A DNA stretch of 64,000 nt from Forficula auricularia (Eukaryota; Arthropoda; Insecta; Dermaptera; Forficulidae). Shown piece by piece: positions 1-11,889 of the stretch. The notes under the pieces were generated by a model that was given only the letters and a program-made list of their open reading frames with translations, was not told the DNA's origin and did not search any database. Every line of letters begins with the position of its first letter. Position 1 is the stretch's first letter. Location: the NCBI GenBank assembly GCA_024734495.1, contig JALMQS010000073.1, positions 1,494,379-1,558,378 on the forward strand, in the 5' to 3' direction. A program made the translations under genes and the position numbers.

Positions 1-390
1 ACTAATAGTATTTTTTTTTTTCAGGTAGGTCCTCGTCCTTCTAATACTAACATTTAGATCAAGGCTTTTGTGTTCTTATTTTATGGAAAATCAAATTCTT
101 TATCTTTGGGTAACGGGTAGGTCTGTACTTCTTTGTTCTTATAGATAAAAAAGTACAAACCTACTTCAGGACATAGCACCCCTGTCCACGTGAGCTCATG
201 ATTATTTTTTAGAGAATCATGTTCTATCCCTAATCCTATCCAAATTCAATCTCAGTTTTCATATATCTTTATTCCTTCGAAATCGAAATGTGTCTTTAGT
301 ATATTTTTACTTGGTGTAAGTGTAATAGAGTGTTCCTGTGGGATCAGAGTATTCTAGGTCCATGCACGAGACGCTGGCTGTTAAGGTACA
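1..390. other. AT-rich DNA with no recognised gene
   Basis: No open reading frame or element end that I can name. There is a poly-T run at about 9-20 and ordinary AT-rich sequence. It may be eroded transposon DNA. Confidence 0.4.
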
Positions 391-394
391 TATG

Positions 395-723
395 GACCCA
401 AAATTAAGCGGGGTGGAGGGGGTTAAAAATGAAAAATCTAGGCCATTGTATCAAACTCAACCAAATTTTGTATACATAATCAATGGGACCCCAAAAGTCT
501 AAAAATGCAAGAACTAACAGCCCAAAATGAAAATCTTGGCCATTTACCAAACTTAACCAAATTTTGTATACATAATCAGTCCGCCCCCAGGAGTCTAAAA
601 ATGCAAAAACTAACCCCCTCCCCTACATGATTATAAATAATTTTATTAAGTATTAAATATAAGAAGAAGAGCCAGGTTATATGGTAAAGTCAAGTGGATG
701 GCCACATCAGAACACGTCAGCTT
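395..723 (-). mobile_element. Partial copy of the 'TTTACCATACA' repeat family
   Basis: Reverse-strand copy of the family seen more completely at 35580-36310, 37313-38012 and 46139-46945. It shares the end block (GACGTGTTCTGATGTGGCCA on the minus strand), the ACTTTACCATA motif and the internal block around ATTATGTATACAAAATTTGG. The distal terminus is missing, so it is a truncated non-autonomous element. No coding sequence. Confidence 0.7.
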
Positions 724-734
724 ATTTTTGGAGA

Positions 735-1080
735 TATTTCAATTAAAATATATTTTTTCAATTCCCCAGGGCCGTTTGATCACAAATATACTAACATTTC
801 TATAATTTTGATATATCAAATTTTTTGTTAAAATCAGAAATTTCTCAAGGCTATACAGCCTTGCCATTTTTTCGTTTTTAGGCAATTTTTTTTTTGATAT
901 ATTTCAAATAAAATATTTTTTTTCAATTCTCTAGGACCGTCTATATCCCAAATATACTAACAGTTCTAATATTATATATAATTTTGATATTTCAAATTTT
1001 TTGTCAAAATCAGAAATTTCTCAAGCCTTGCCATTTTTTCGTTTTTAGACAAAAAATTCATTTTGAGATATTTGAAATAA
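735..1080. repeat. Tandem direct duplication, unit about 165 bp
   Basis: Two successive blocks (about 735-895 and 900-1072) share the same order of landmarks: a GATATTTCAA-like start, TTTTTCAATTC, an AGG.CCGT block, CAAATATACTAACA, AAATCAGAAATTTCTCAAG and TTGCCATTTTTTCG. A third partial start follows near 1072. The units have diverged by point changes and small indels. No coding potential. Confidence 0.65.
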
Positions 1081-1623
1081 TATATATTTTACGAGTTTTT
1101 GGAATATTCAAAAAATAATTCCGCGGGCTGTTTTTTGGATCCCCATAAAAAATCCAACTACTTGACTAATTATGCATTTTTTTAATCGACGCGAAATTTT
1201 ATCCTCTTTAATTTACTACATAGTACGGTTATTTAGAAAATATGGATCGTTTTCCAGTTATAAGCGAAAAATTGGAAAATTTCGAGGTTTTTCGGCCACC
1301 AAAAGTTGTCCCCCACACTTTCGAGGTCGCAAACTTAGATCTGGCATACCCACACCATACCAAACGACCCTAGAAAAAAATATATTCCTACCCCTCTATA
1401 TACTGGACTATTTTCTATTCATTGATTTTATAATTTCCCTTTGTAAGGTCGTTTGGAACTAAAGTGGATAAATCCTCAGTTATCTTTTATTTATTTATTT
1501 TATTTTATATAAAGACACGCACATTAAGCTGAAACTAAAACAATACATTGGAACAAGGGTTTATAGAACGTAATATAAATGTAAATTTATATATTTTTAT
1601 ATTATGTATAAAATAAAATGTAT

Positions 1624-2907
1624 AAAACCGACTTCGAAAAAATTAAATGGAACAAATAAAATAATAAGAACTCAAAAATAAAATAAAATGCACTAAAAGG
1701 TATAAAATAATTATCTTATTTCGTTACAACTAAATTGTTACATGAAATCACTTTTTGAAGTCGGTGTCAAAAATATACATTTTATGAATCGAAGTCGACG
1801 GATCTTATTAAGTAATTTGGCGTGGTCGCTTATATAGTTTGTTTAGCACCGACTTCAAAAAGTGATATCATGTAACAATTTCGGCGTTTAGTTGTAACGA
1901 AATAAGATAATTATTTAGTGCATTTTTATTCATTTTTGAGATCTTATTATTTTATTTGTTGCATTTAATTTTTTTGAAGTCGGTTTTATTTTTTTTTATA
2001 AAAAATATTTTTATTTTTATCTTTTTAGTGATATTTATTAATAGTAACTTAATATAATATCTTGCATGCATCTTGTAAGAGAAAGCGTTGGGCGAATGAA
2101 TAAGAAAATGATATTTTTTTTATAAATTTTATTAAACCAATTATTTTACATTAATTAATGTATACATTGTATTTTTTGCTTCGATTCCGGAGATAACTTC
2201 TCCACCATCGAGTGTCATCTTTAGTCCTTGTTTTTAATAAGAGGAAAAATCTAATTAGATAAACAAACCTCTTTTCCGATAATTATTTAAATTCCATTAT
2301 TCCCCAATCAAGTCTATTGGTTATCAGTCCCCATCCCTCATATCAATAAGAAAATGATAATAAAATTCAATTCATAAATATAGAAATTCTCTCGAAATGT
2401 TTGCGGGTTTTAAATGAATTTTTTAAGATTGTTTTTTATAAAAGATTTTATTTATTATAATTTCGATTATTTGCTCATAAGAATTGGAGATTTGCTTTAT
2501 TTCGTCATTCATCATATCCTCAGAACTTGACCAAATTAATATGGGACCACCCCTAAGGTATCCAATAAAAAAAGAATCATCGAAATCGGTCCACGTGACA
2601 AAAAGTTCTCGCTGAACATACATAAAATAAATAAATAAATATGTATTTTGACTATTCTGGAGCTATACTGATCCAAATGCAGAAAGAATCATTAAAATCG
2701 GTTAATAAACAAAGAAGTTAGGCCTGAACAAACATAACAAAAAAGGTCAATTACCAATGAAAAAAATGAGACCAATCGGGAATTAGACTGAACCCAATGC
2801 AAAAAAATCATCAAAATCGGTTCACAATTGGCGAATATATCAGGTAACATAGACACAAAAAAAATCAGTCCAATTGAGAACCTCCTCCTTTTTTGAAGTC
2901 GGCTAAA
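1624..2907. mobile_element. CCGACTTC palindromic element, diverged copy
   Basis: Contains the inner palindrome of the family (ACCGACTTC...GAAGTCGG at about 1628-1988), with arms around the common block CACTTTTTGAAGTCGG. To the right are the outer-arm sequences (GGTTCACAATTGGCG, then a degenerate GAAGTCGGCTAA end at about 2900-2910). The better copy at 4456-5487 shows that the family is a roughly 1-kb inverted structure flanked by TTAA. This copy is rearranged and its left outer arm is not visible. Confidence 0.6.
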
Positions 2908-2961
2908 AATGACTATTATATGCCGAACTATGAGCATGACGGTAAAACGTATTGTGCAGAC

Positions 2962-3126
2962 AGAGGGGTGAACCGCGACCTAATATAATGTACACCTACT
3001 TCCACTTCTACTTTCATTTCCAAGTAAAAGACAATAGATGGAGGGGTATTATCTAATGAATTCCAAAATAATTCCACATAATTCCAAAGACGTGTACACC
3101 TAATTCCAATCGCGGTTCACCCCTCG
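2962..3126. mobile_element. Short hAT-like MITE
   Basis: 165-bp element with terminal inverted repeats AGAGGGGTGAACCGCGA (left) and its complement at the right end. The flanks GTGCAGAC (2954-2961) and GTGTCGAC (3127-3134) match at 6 of 8 positions, as expected for an old 8-bp hAT-type duplication. Internal GTACACCTA blocks are also inverted. Non-coding. The superfamily is inferred from the duplication length only. Confidence 0.6.
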
Positions 3127-3559
3127 GTGTCGACTATATGGCGACATACGAGTGGAATTGGTTACCACACACCGAGGGAATAAAACTATCTCTTGTTCCT
3201 TGTTGCTCAACTTATCCTTTTCTATATATATTATTAAATTACCAACGCTTTCATACGTCTATAGTTTCTATAAAAAATATGTCGCTTGTCACGAAATTTA
3301 GTTGTACTGTACAAATCATTGACCATATTATTACATTATATTTCAGGAAAAATACTATATGTGATAAGAAATTTTCAGAAAATCATGATTTTACCAAAAA
3401 ATGGACTTAGATTGTCATGTGGAACGTGTTGTTAAAAAAAAAATTACCTCGCGTGTTTTCATCAAAAGGAAGCTTTTTAGGGGCGTCGGAAAAAAATTTA
3501 ATTTTTAACGACCAGTCTAATATATATACTAGTATATACTTTAAATTGAAAGTTTTTTT

Positions 3560-3810
3560 GCCGAGAGTAGCAGAATTTTTATATATTGAAGGAAACAACA
3601 AAAGAGTGTGTCTTCTGCTGGAACTACAAATTTTATTTATTTATAACGAGACTATAGTTTCGAGAGCTTTGCCCTCTTCTTCAGTCTATTACAATGGATT
3701 AACAGGAATTAATTTATGAATTTACGAAACTATAATCTCGTTATAAGTAAATAAAATTTATAATTCCAGCAGAAGACACACTCTTTTATTGTCTCCTTCA
3801 ATATATATAC
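3560..3810. mobile_element. Fold-back element, ribozyme family A, copy 1
   Basis: Inverted arms: AGAGTGTGTCTTCTGCTGG at about 3603 is repeated in reverse near 3765-3785, and the TTTATTTATTTATAACGAG arm is repeated in reverse near 3735-3755. The neighbouring motif GCCGAGAGTAGCAGAATTTT recurs near other family A copies (33830, 34280, 59575). The left arm carries a hammerhead motif (3641-3694). Penelope-like affiliation is inferred from these motifs, not from coding sequence. Confidence 0.65.
3641..3694 (-). ncRNA. Hammerhead ribozyme motif, family A (A1)
   Basis: On the minus strand: CTGAAGA, then stem II GAGGGC-AAA-GCTCTC, then GAAA, then the palindrome-forming block CTATAGT followed by C (cleavage triplet GTC). 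Stem I is GA/TC plus a partly paired TTGTAA/TTATAA segment. The core bases CUGANGA and GAAA are all present. Helix III can form only as a tiny hairpin or between two molecules. Confidence 0.75.
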
Positions 3811-4184
3811 TTTATTAGAGGGGTTTTTATTTCTATTTTTGTTAGTAAAATAATTTATACCTCTTTAATTAAGAATGTTTTGAGTTTTTGAGAATATTTT
3901 GTCATCAAATAAAAAATTTCTATTTGCTCATTTTAATTTCAATTTACTCTAGATATCTGTAAAAATCAAAAAACAATAATTTAAAATAGTTCTTTTATTA
4001 GTTTTTTTTATTTAGGAGACCTTATAATTTTGAAAAACGAAGAAATATTTGTATATATTTTAGTTTAGGACAATATCGAGATCTCAATTTTTTGATCGCC
4101 TCAAGATGGCGAACTGTGAGTCAGCGATGACGTAGGCAGGCGACACTTTTCTAGCCATATGCTTACTCCCTATCTCCCTGGTAA
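3811..4184. other. AT-rich DNA with no recognised gene
   Basis: Low-complexity A/T sequence to about 4075, then a more GC-balanced patch (4080-4180) containing CAAGATGGCG and GTGACGTAGG-like stretches. No open frame or element end identified. Confidence 0.35.
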
Positions 4185-4455
4185 TCTATATAATAAAAAT
4201 GAATTTCTTTTCTTTGTAAGCGCAGATCTCTCAAATGCCTGGACCGATTTGGCTAATGTTTTTTTTTAAATGTTTGTAATAGTCCAATTCAGGTTAATAC
4301 GTAAAAAAAATTGGAAAAGTTGCCCGGAAAATTGGAAAATTCAAGAAAAACTAAAAAGAGTTCAGGTTAGCCAACATAGCTTGCCAAACAATAAAAGAAC
4401 TAAACTAGCAAAAAAAAACTGCAACAAAGATTTAAAAAAACTATCTATTTTTTAA

Positions 4456-5487
4456 CCGACTTCAAAAAAGAGGAGGTTCTCTATTCGACTGAATTTTTTT
4501 TTTTTGTGCCTATGTTACCTCATATCTCAGCTAACTGAGAACCGATTTTGAAAAATTTTCTGCATTGGGTCCAGTCTAGCTTCCGATTGTCATATTTTTT
4601 TCATAGGTATTAGACCTTTTTTAGGTTTATTTAGGCCTAACTTCTTTGTTTATGAACCGATTTCGATGATTCTTTTTTATTGGAAAGGGTGTATTTTAGG
4701 GATGGTGCCATATTAATTTGGTTAAGTTCTGATGATATGATCACTATTAATAACATCACTAAAAAGAGAAAAATAAAAATAATTTTTAAGAAAAAATAAA
4801 ACCGACTTCAAAAAATTAAATGCAACAAATAAAATACACTAAAAGGTATAAAATAATTATAATCTTATTTAGTTACAACTAAACGACGAAATATTAACAT
4901 GAAATTACTTTTTGAAGTCGGTACCAAACAAACTGTACCTATAAGCAAGCATATCCTCCAAACGTACTTTGTAAGATCCGTCGAGTGTGATTCATGAAAG
5001 GTATATGTTTGTCACCGACTTCAAAAAGTAATTTCATGTTAATATTTCGTCGTTTAGTTGTAATTAAATAAGATAATAATTATTTTATACCTTTTAGTGT
5101 ATTTTATTTGTTGCATTTAATTTTTTGAAGTTGGTTTTATTTTTTTCTTAAAAATTATTTTTATTTTCCTCTTTTTAGTGATGTTATTAATAGTGATCAT
5201 ATCTTCAGAACTTGACCAAATTAATATGACACCATCCCTAAGATACCCCCTTTCCAATAAAAAAGGAACATCGAAATCGGTTCATAAACAAAGAAGTTAG
5301 GCCTAAACAAACCTAACAAAAAAGGTCTAATACCTATGAAAAAAATGGGACCAATCGAAAGGTAGACTGAACCCAATGCGAAATTTTTTTTCAAAATCGG
5401 TTCACAATTGGCGGAGATATGAGGTAACATAGACACAAAAAAAAAAAATTCAGTCGAATAGAGAACCTCTTCCTTTATTGAAGTCGG
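4456..5487. mobile_element. TTAA-flanked CCGACTTC inverted element (best copy)
   Basis: Flanked by TTAA at 4452-4455 and 5488-5491. The ends are CCGACTTCAAAAAA and its complement. Both halves are mirror images over most of the length: outer arms with GGTTCATAAACAAAGAAG-type blocks, and an inner palindrome about 4800-5135. The related Helitron copy at 56 kb lacks the insert at the matching site, which supports a real insertion. TTAA duplication suggests a piggyBac-type transposase in trans; no coding sequence is present. Confidence 0.75.
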
Positions 5488-6303
5488 TTAAAAATAAAAA
5501 AGTTCGAGCCAAGCTTTTGATTATATATATAGATGAAAAATATTTAATTTAAAATAAAATATGTTATTTAAAAATAATTTTTCTTAAAAATACCCTTGGG
5601 AATCTCACCTCATCCTTTTTCTATTGTATTTAAGACCCTCAGCCATTTCAAAAGAATTAAGCCTTTTGGCTTTTGTATTCGAGCTCATTCATTCATTTCA
5701 ATATTATTTATTTATTTCAAAATTAATTATAAAGGATTATTGAAACTATACTAACTAAAGTAACTGAAAGGAATTCATTAGCTTTTGGAATTTCTATAAA
5801 AATATATTTTAAAGATTAAAACCAAAAATTCAATTAGCCCGTAGAATTCTTTAAAGAAAACAAAATCATTTGAAAACCCATTTTTATATTGTTTTGAAAT
5901 CTAGCAAATTTCAGCCTATTGAAATTATTAAAAACCTATTTTGAGCCTAATTAAACCTAAATTTTCTATAATCTAATAATAAACTTTAAAAGTTTATTAT
6001 TTTTAATTTTTTAATAGGATAATTCTCCCCAAATGACGATTTTTACTTTATTTATTGAATTTTTACAAGACAAAAACTTTATTTTAATTTAAGTTGAAAG
6101 GTTCTTTTTGCCGAATAATTGAGTAGCAGAAGGGGACAATAAAATATTGTCTTCTGCTGGAAACATAAATTTTTTTAAATTCATTCATAAAAAGATATAC
6201 TTTGTCCTCTTCATCAATCTATTACAATTAATTCACAAGAGTTGATATATGAAAGTGCTCTTTACACGTGTATAAAACATCAATAAAACAGCCACGTGGG
6301 GGT

Positions 6304-6360
6304 CCAGGGGCGAAGCCCCTGGCTAGCAAAAGGCCCGCCGAAGGCGGGCCTTGAAGCTAG
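6304..6360 (+). other. Helitron 3' terminus with two GC hairpins
   Basis: Two perfect hairpins in tandem, each with a GAA loop: CCAGGGGC-GAA-GCCCCTGG (6304-6322) and AAGGCCCGCC-GAA-GGCGGGCCTT (6330-6352), followed by GAAGCTAG and then T. A hairpin a few bases before CTAG|T is the hallmark of Helitron 3' ends. Related single-hairpin ends occur near 33640, 39800 and 53640. Confidence 0.75.
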
Positions 6361-6380
6361 TACTTAATAAAAAATCGTGG

Positions 6381-7690
6381 GGCACTTTGTCATAATTAAT
6401 TAAAACTACATGTTTCTGCTCCCCATACTTTTTGATGAAGTATTACATTATTTTGTACTTTTTAAAAGCATGTTTTTTAGTTTTTTTTTTTTAAATATAA
6501 TCTATTCTAATATTAATTAAAACAATAATATCAATACATTCCTTGTTTCCACTTATTTAATTGACGCTATACGATTTTTAAAATAATTATTTAAGATCAC
6601 ATGAGCACTATCTTGATTAAAAATAAATATATATTTAAATCAAATTAGTACTTGAAAGATAAACCATGTACTTATTTCCGTTGTAATTATCAAAAATAAA
6701 AATAATATACCACTCCTTAGTTCTGTGAATGTTTCCTTTATTCCGATTGATGACGACAGCACCGTATATATGCCGAAATAGTTTCAAATTAAAAAAAAGT
6801 TGTCCTCTGACACATGGGACGAAGACATTTCAGTTATAGAGTATGATGTGGACTCTTTGAAGTTCTGGTGGGTAAACAAAAAGTTGTCTTACAAATTTGA
6901 AGCTTTTTGGTAGGTTTTTATTAGTTCTTTTTTCGTCTCTTTTGGGGAGAGGGATTTGTTAACTCTTCTTTCCATTTGGAGATAGAAAAAAGCAAGAGTT
7001 GGTTTTGAAATTAGTCTGGAAAAAGGAAATCTCTGCATTGCTAAGGTAAATATTTTGTTTATTTTTAAAATAATTTTTTTAATTTTATTTTTATTTTAGA
7101 TAATAGATATGGTTGAAAGGGGTAGTCAATCCAGGGTTGGGACTAGAAGTATATAGGTGTTAAAACCAGTGGTGGTTTTGTTATGAGGATGATTCAGATG
7201 GTTATTTAGATTATAAGGATTTAGGGAAGAATGGTATTAATTTAAATTGGTCTGGTTCCTACAAGTTAGTTAATCCAGATATTAATATGTAGGTTTGCAT
7301 TCATTTGTAGGATCTGGCATTGATTTATGGAGCAGTCTATTTATTACTACTTGGGATTATAGTATGATTAAATCAATTATGAAGTTTGCCAAGTCCTAAG
7401 GTCCTATTTAGTTCTCACAAGCAGAGATTAGCTGAGGTAGAGAGAGGTCAAACCATCCTTGTTAAGGTTTTGACCAGGTTTCCTTAACACCTTATGACAA
7501 ATGCCGGGATGGCTAGTGCGTCGCTTGCTCCTGGTATCGGGTTTTTGCGTAGAATTTGTAAATTACTTTTTGTCTTTTGATGAAAATATATGGTCATATT
7601 ATTTGTTAATGAGCATATATTTCTATTTTTTTCTTTTTCTTTTTTTTGTACTTGTTTATTATTTGTTAAATTGTTGTAGTTAATTTGTAT
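6381..7690. other. Gene-poor region, possible retroelement debris
   Basis: No gene I can name. A short open stretch near 6800-6910 (encoding ...WDEDISVIEYDVDSLKFWW...) and another near 7390-7490 (SHKQRLAEVERGQT...) are suggestive of old coding DNA, but both are interrupted by stops. The second lies upstream of a LINE-like 3' tail, so retrotransposon origin is plausible but unproven. Confidence 0.35.
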
Positions 7691-7699
7691 TGATGTATT

Positions 7700-7795
7700 G
7701 TAGCTAGATTGTATTGATGTTTGGAGGACCTAGCCACCGAGGACTTGTGCCTCTAAGCAGGTCGAGGAATAAAAATGTATTTATTTATTTATATT
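7700..7795 (+). mobile_element. LINE/SINE-type 3' end with AAAT-rich tail
   Basis: A GC-balanced block (GGAGGACCTAGCCACCGAGG ... CAGGTCGAGG) ends in AATAAAAATG followed by TTTATTTATTTA-type simple sequence. This is the usual look of a non-LTR retrotransposon or SINE 3' end. The family is not identified. Confidence 0.45.
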
Positions 7796-7799
7796 AGAA

Positions 7800-9300
7800 A
7801 ACTGTCCCTTGTGTTAGCGGACAAACTTTTTTTCTAATAAAATTCCAGTACATATATTTTTTGGAGACTGGTAGAATTCAATGGATAATTGATTGATGTA
7901 AATGCAGCCCAAGAGTAATGAATACTTCAGATTTCGTATATTTTATTTATTTATTTTTTAACATAATTTTAGGAGGATTTTCTTTTATTCAGAATTTAAG
8001 ATACTCAACGAAGTAAGCTTTCAACCACCTCGTTTTTCTCTCAGAAACGTCGATTTTTAAGAGATTCAAAATTGTGTTCATTTAAAAAGAAATCGATTTT
8101 CAATTAATTTTATTATCTAATAAAATTTCTAAACTTCAATTGATATTGAAAGATATTATTCAACATATAAAAAATTCTTTTAGTGACAGAAGGCTGAACT
8201 TTACTGCAGTGGCTCATAACCTTTTTATGCCGCCTCCAAATTTGAGAAATATGTCCATGCCGCGATCCCTTAAAAAAGATAATTTTTTACTTTATCCAAT
8301 GCGATGCATGGGGAAAGTATTGTAATCGGTCTCGAGGCAAGGGCGATTTCAAAGGGTCCTCAGGTAAAGACTACGGAACCCATGGACTCAATTAAAGTCA
8401 CAAATTGTAGTATTCAATTAAGTTGAATTTTAGCACGTGACGGTTTTGCCAAAAATTACTTGGGGTCTCATCCAGAGGGCAAAAATAGCGAATTTTTACA
8501 GGAAATGCGTCGGATGGATGTTTGGATGTATATGATATCGTTTTTCCCGTCCACTCACCCGGTATATATATAAAAATAAATATATTTTGTAAAAGTGTGA
8601 TGAATCTCGCGGGCCGGTAAAATGTTCAAGACGGGCCCGCGGGTTGGCCACCCTGATCTAGTAGATGACAACAATCAACTTACGAATTCCTTAGTCTTAG
8701 GAGTGTTGATTATACAAACTAAATACTTATAAATTAGGAAATTTGTGAAATTTAATACCAAACTGCTAAATTTAAGAACTTATTTATTTCTACCCTGTCT
8801 CTGAATGCTAGAAAGAAACTTTAAACTCTCCTCTCGAGAATGAGTTAATATTCTTGGTTTCGTCGACCCGTCCATTTCATTCTTCTCCCTCTCACCTGCA
8901 TGAATCAGGAATGTAAAGTATGTTCCCCTAATATCCACTCCAAATAGAAAGTTTCATGGAATCCATCTAATAATTGTACATGGCAGGAATTTGCAAGCCA
9001 ACTTTGTTACTCGTAGTAACAATCAAACTAGTTACTTACTCGAGGCGCCATAATTGAAATAATTATTGATAAATCTTCTAGATGAGTGAGATAGGTATTT
9101 AACAGGGAAGAAAAAAAGAAAAAGTATTATTATCTAGTTAACTCGAGAGAAATGAAAGGAATGTTGATCCCTTGCAAATTTAATTGAGTCTCAAATAGAT
9201 AGAAAATTTCGAAATGTTTTATTAATTCCAAGAAGGGCTGTTCTTAGGGGAGGCGGCAAGTTTGCAAGAGATGCATTTTTCGTATATTAAGAAAAGTACC
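7800..9300. other. No confident gene; anonymous DNA
   Basis: A 60-codon open frame at 8140-8325 has no similarity I recognise. Short GC patches (8330-8400, 8600-8660) look like eroded repeat ends. I see no splice-consistent gene here. Confidence 0.35.
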
Positions 9301-9309
9301 TGGAGCCAC

Positions 9310-9517
9310 CAAGCGATGCACGGTAACCACTGACCCCCCTCCCCCAAACCACACACCTCGCCACCACAACTGCACCCCCACTCCAACTGCGCCTCCCACC
9401 CCCGGATCCACCACAACTGCACCCCACCTTCTGCACCTCCCACATCCACCCCACCCCGCACCCAGTTTTTGCATTTCTATCTTTCTAATGGTCCACATAT
9501 TATGTGTATATTTGTTT
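9310..9517. repeat. C-rich simple repeat region
   Basis: CCACC/CCCAC-rich sequence on the plus strand ending in CACCCAGTTTTTGCATTTCT. The same combination occurs at 43020-43160, and in reverse complement at about 39465-39780; a shorter C-rich block is at 25815-25910. A GGTAC-like block with CATCGAGCGATGCTCGGTAA-type sequence precedes both this copy (9298) and the one at 25650. Open frames here are low-complexity artefacts. Confidence 0.6.
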
Positions 9518-11889
9518 ACTCGTACACCACCCCTGGATCTTATAAACCAGATAAAATCCCTGTGTGATAACTGTTTCCAGAAGAAAAGGTACTCTGCGCA
9601 CAGACCCCCGGTATATTGGTGGAGCCCAGAAATTGCTGAAATCAGAAAGAATGCCATTCGACTGAGAAGAGCTAATTTAAAAATCAATAGAACATCAGCT
9701 CCTCTTAGTCAAAAATTAGAGGCCCTTAACTCATACAAAAACGCAAAACGAGACCTAAAGAAAGCTATATACAAGGCAAAAACCTCGGCATGGAAGCAAC
9801 TGTGTGATGAACTGGAAGATGATATCTGGGGTAGGGCTTACCAAATAGTTACAAACAAATTAAAAGTAAAACCAAAAGTCAAGATGAGCGACGAAGAAAT
9901 CTCGGAGCAAATCGAAAAGTTATTCCCTCAGCATCCCATAAGAAAATGGCCAAAAATCACACTAGATAGCGAGGAGATACCTCGATTTAATTTGGAGGAG
10001 ATAACAACTGCAGCTAAAGGTATTAAAAATAAAAAATCTCCTGGGCTAGACCATATACCCCCTGAAGTTATTAGGTCATTTATGGAAAAGAATCCGCAAG
10101 TTACTACCGATTTCAATCAATGCCTAACTGAGGGTGAGTTCCCGAACATCTGGAAATCGTCCAGACTAATTCTGATAGAAAAGCCCAAAAAAGAGGCTCT
10201 AGCACCAAAATCTTACAGGCCAATTTGCCTCCTGGATATATACGGGAAACTATTAGAGACAATAATAAAAACCCGCCTAGAAAAAGAACTGGAAGATAAT
10301 AATATCTTACATAACCATCAATACGGCTTTAGAAAGGGCAGATCCACTATAGACGCGGTGTCACAAATAATGAAAATCCCTGAAAGAATTAAAGAAAAAG
10401 CATACAAAAATCAAGAATTTTGCGCTATGATTACTTTGGACATAGAAAATGCCTTTAACTCCGCTCCCTGGCAAAAAATTATAGATGCCATGAACAAGGT
10501 TAAAGTTAGCAGGTATCTAATCAGAATGATTCAATCATATTTGACTGATCGTTTTATCCAAACACCAAACGGGAAAATCGTTCGCACCACTTGCGGTGTT
10601 CCACAGGGCTCAGTACTGGGACCGACACTATGGAACATCTTTTATGATGAAATTTTGCAACTGGAAATACACCAGGGAGTAACACTTTTTGCATATGCTG
10701 ATGATTTGGCAGTCGTAGTATCTGCGAAAACAAAACCATGCTGGAGGAACTTGCTCAATATACAACCATAAAAATTGCATCTCAAATGTGTGAGATGGGG
10801 ATCAAGCTTGCTCCAAAAAAACGGAACTCGTCCTGCTTAATGGAAGAAGGAAACTAAAAGAGCTAGTTATTGAAATAGAAGGGGTGAGCATAAAAAGTAC
10901 GAAATCAATCAAATACTTGGGAGTTCATATTGATAAAGACGTGAAAATGACCACACATATCCGAAAAACCTCTGAAAAAGCCAACAAAACATATATGGCA
11001 CTGGCAAGAATCACATCAAATATCGGCGGTCCTAGTTCAAAAAAAAGGCTCACCCTAGCAAATGTAGTCACTTCTATAATCCTATACGGAGCACCAGTTT
11101 GGGCGCATACCCTGCGTTATAAACATTATGAGAGGCTATTGGAAAGCATTAACCGAAGAACAGCCCTAAGAGTTATATCTGGCTACAGAACAGTCTCAAC
11201 AATGGCCGCGCTGGCAATCGCTGGCATACCGCCGATTAAACTAAAAGTTGAAGAAAGAGTAGCCATTTACCAACGAGGAAAACTGTATAGGGATGAGGCT
11301 AAAAAACTTATGATGTTAGCCTGGGAAGAACAATGGCAAAATTACAATGGCTGGGCCAAGGTATTCGTCCAAAATATCAATATATGGACCAATAGAAAAT
11401 GGGGAAATGTAAACTTCCATATGACACAGGCGATCACTGGCCATGGAGTATTCGGAACATACCTATACAGGATGAAGATAAGACCGACAAGTAAATGCTG
11501 GTACTGTGAAGAAGAGGATTCTCCTGAACATACTATATTCCAATGTGAGAGATGGACCCAGGTTAGAATGGCGGCTGACATGAAAAGTGCAACGCATATA
11601 ACAAAAAACAATGTAGCCGACCTCTTGATGAAGTCAAGTCAAGAGTGGACAATTGTGGCAGACATGCTGAGCAGCATAATGAGGATAAAAGAGAAAGAAG
11701 TCAAGAATATGACTTAATATAAAGACACCGCCCTCCCCGAGGCAATGCTAATCGGCGGATTCCGGGGGGGAGAAGGATGAATGAGTGGAGGTTTTACTGG
11801 GTAGTCCTTCCTAGTGGAGGTTAGTCCCTTTCGCCATGTGCGTGCGTAAAAGCATTTCCCCACGTTAAAAAAAAAAAAAAAAAAAAAAA
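9518..11889 (+). mobile_element. 5'-truncated R1/LOA-type non-LTR retrotransposon
   Basis: A truncated LINE made of a reverse transcriptase region, a C-terminal zinc knuckle, a short 3' UTR and a 23-base poly(A) tail (11867-11889). The left junction lies where similarity to the C-rich/TTTACC repeat sequence stops (about 9517). The endonuclease domain and ORF1 are missing, so this is a dead-on-arrival copy. I could not identify a clear target-site duplication. Confidence 0.85.
9521..11717 (+). pseudogene. Reverse transcriptase of R1/LOA-type LINE, two frameshifts
   Basis: Encodes the C-terminal part of a LINE ORF2 protein: pre-RT segment (PVYWWSPEIAEIRKNAIRLR), RT motifs SYRPICLLDIYGKLLE, YGFRKGRSTIDAV, catalytic ITLDIENAFN, PQGSVLGP and catalytic FAYADDLAVVV, then a thumb region with KYLGVHID and a terminal Cys-His knuckle (CWYCEEEDSPEHTIFQC). 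The frame is broken in the A-rich run just after the YADD box (about 10725-10736) and again in an A run at 10815-10821; it then stays open to the stop at 11717. The order and the PVYWW signature point to the R1 group. The ATG at 9488 lies in unrelated upstream DNA. Confidence 0.85.

Larger units (their letters stand above)
4185..6360 (+). mobile_element. Candidate non-autonomous Helitron (with nested insertions)
   Basis: The left end reads A|TCTATATAATAAAAATG, a typical Helitron 5' start; the same start with the same following sequence recurs on the minus strand at 56245. The right end at 6357-6360 is CTAG followed by T, just after a strong GC hairpin, as in Helitron 3' ends. Segment 5520-6050 matches 55155-55760 in reverse, so it belongs to the same family. 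Pairing of the two ends into one element is inferred. Nested inside are a TTAA-flanked element (4456-5487) and a family A-like fold-back fragment (about 6085-6240). No Rep/helicase coding sequence is present. Confidence 0.6.

Noticed and set aside
9222..9687. Two long minus-strand open frames (79 and 147 codons)
   Set aside because: They run across the C-rich tract and the antisense of the LINE; the Gly/Val/Trp-rich translation is a composition effect.
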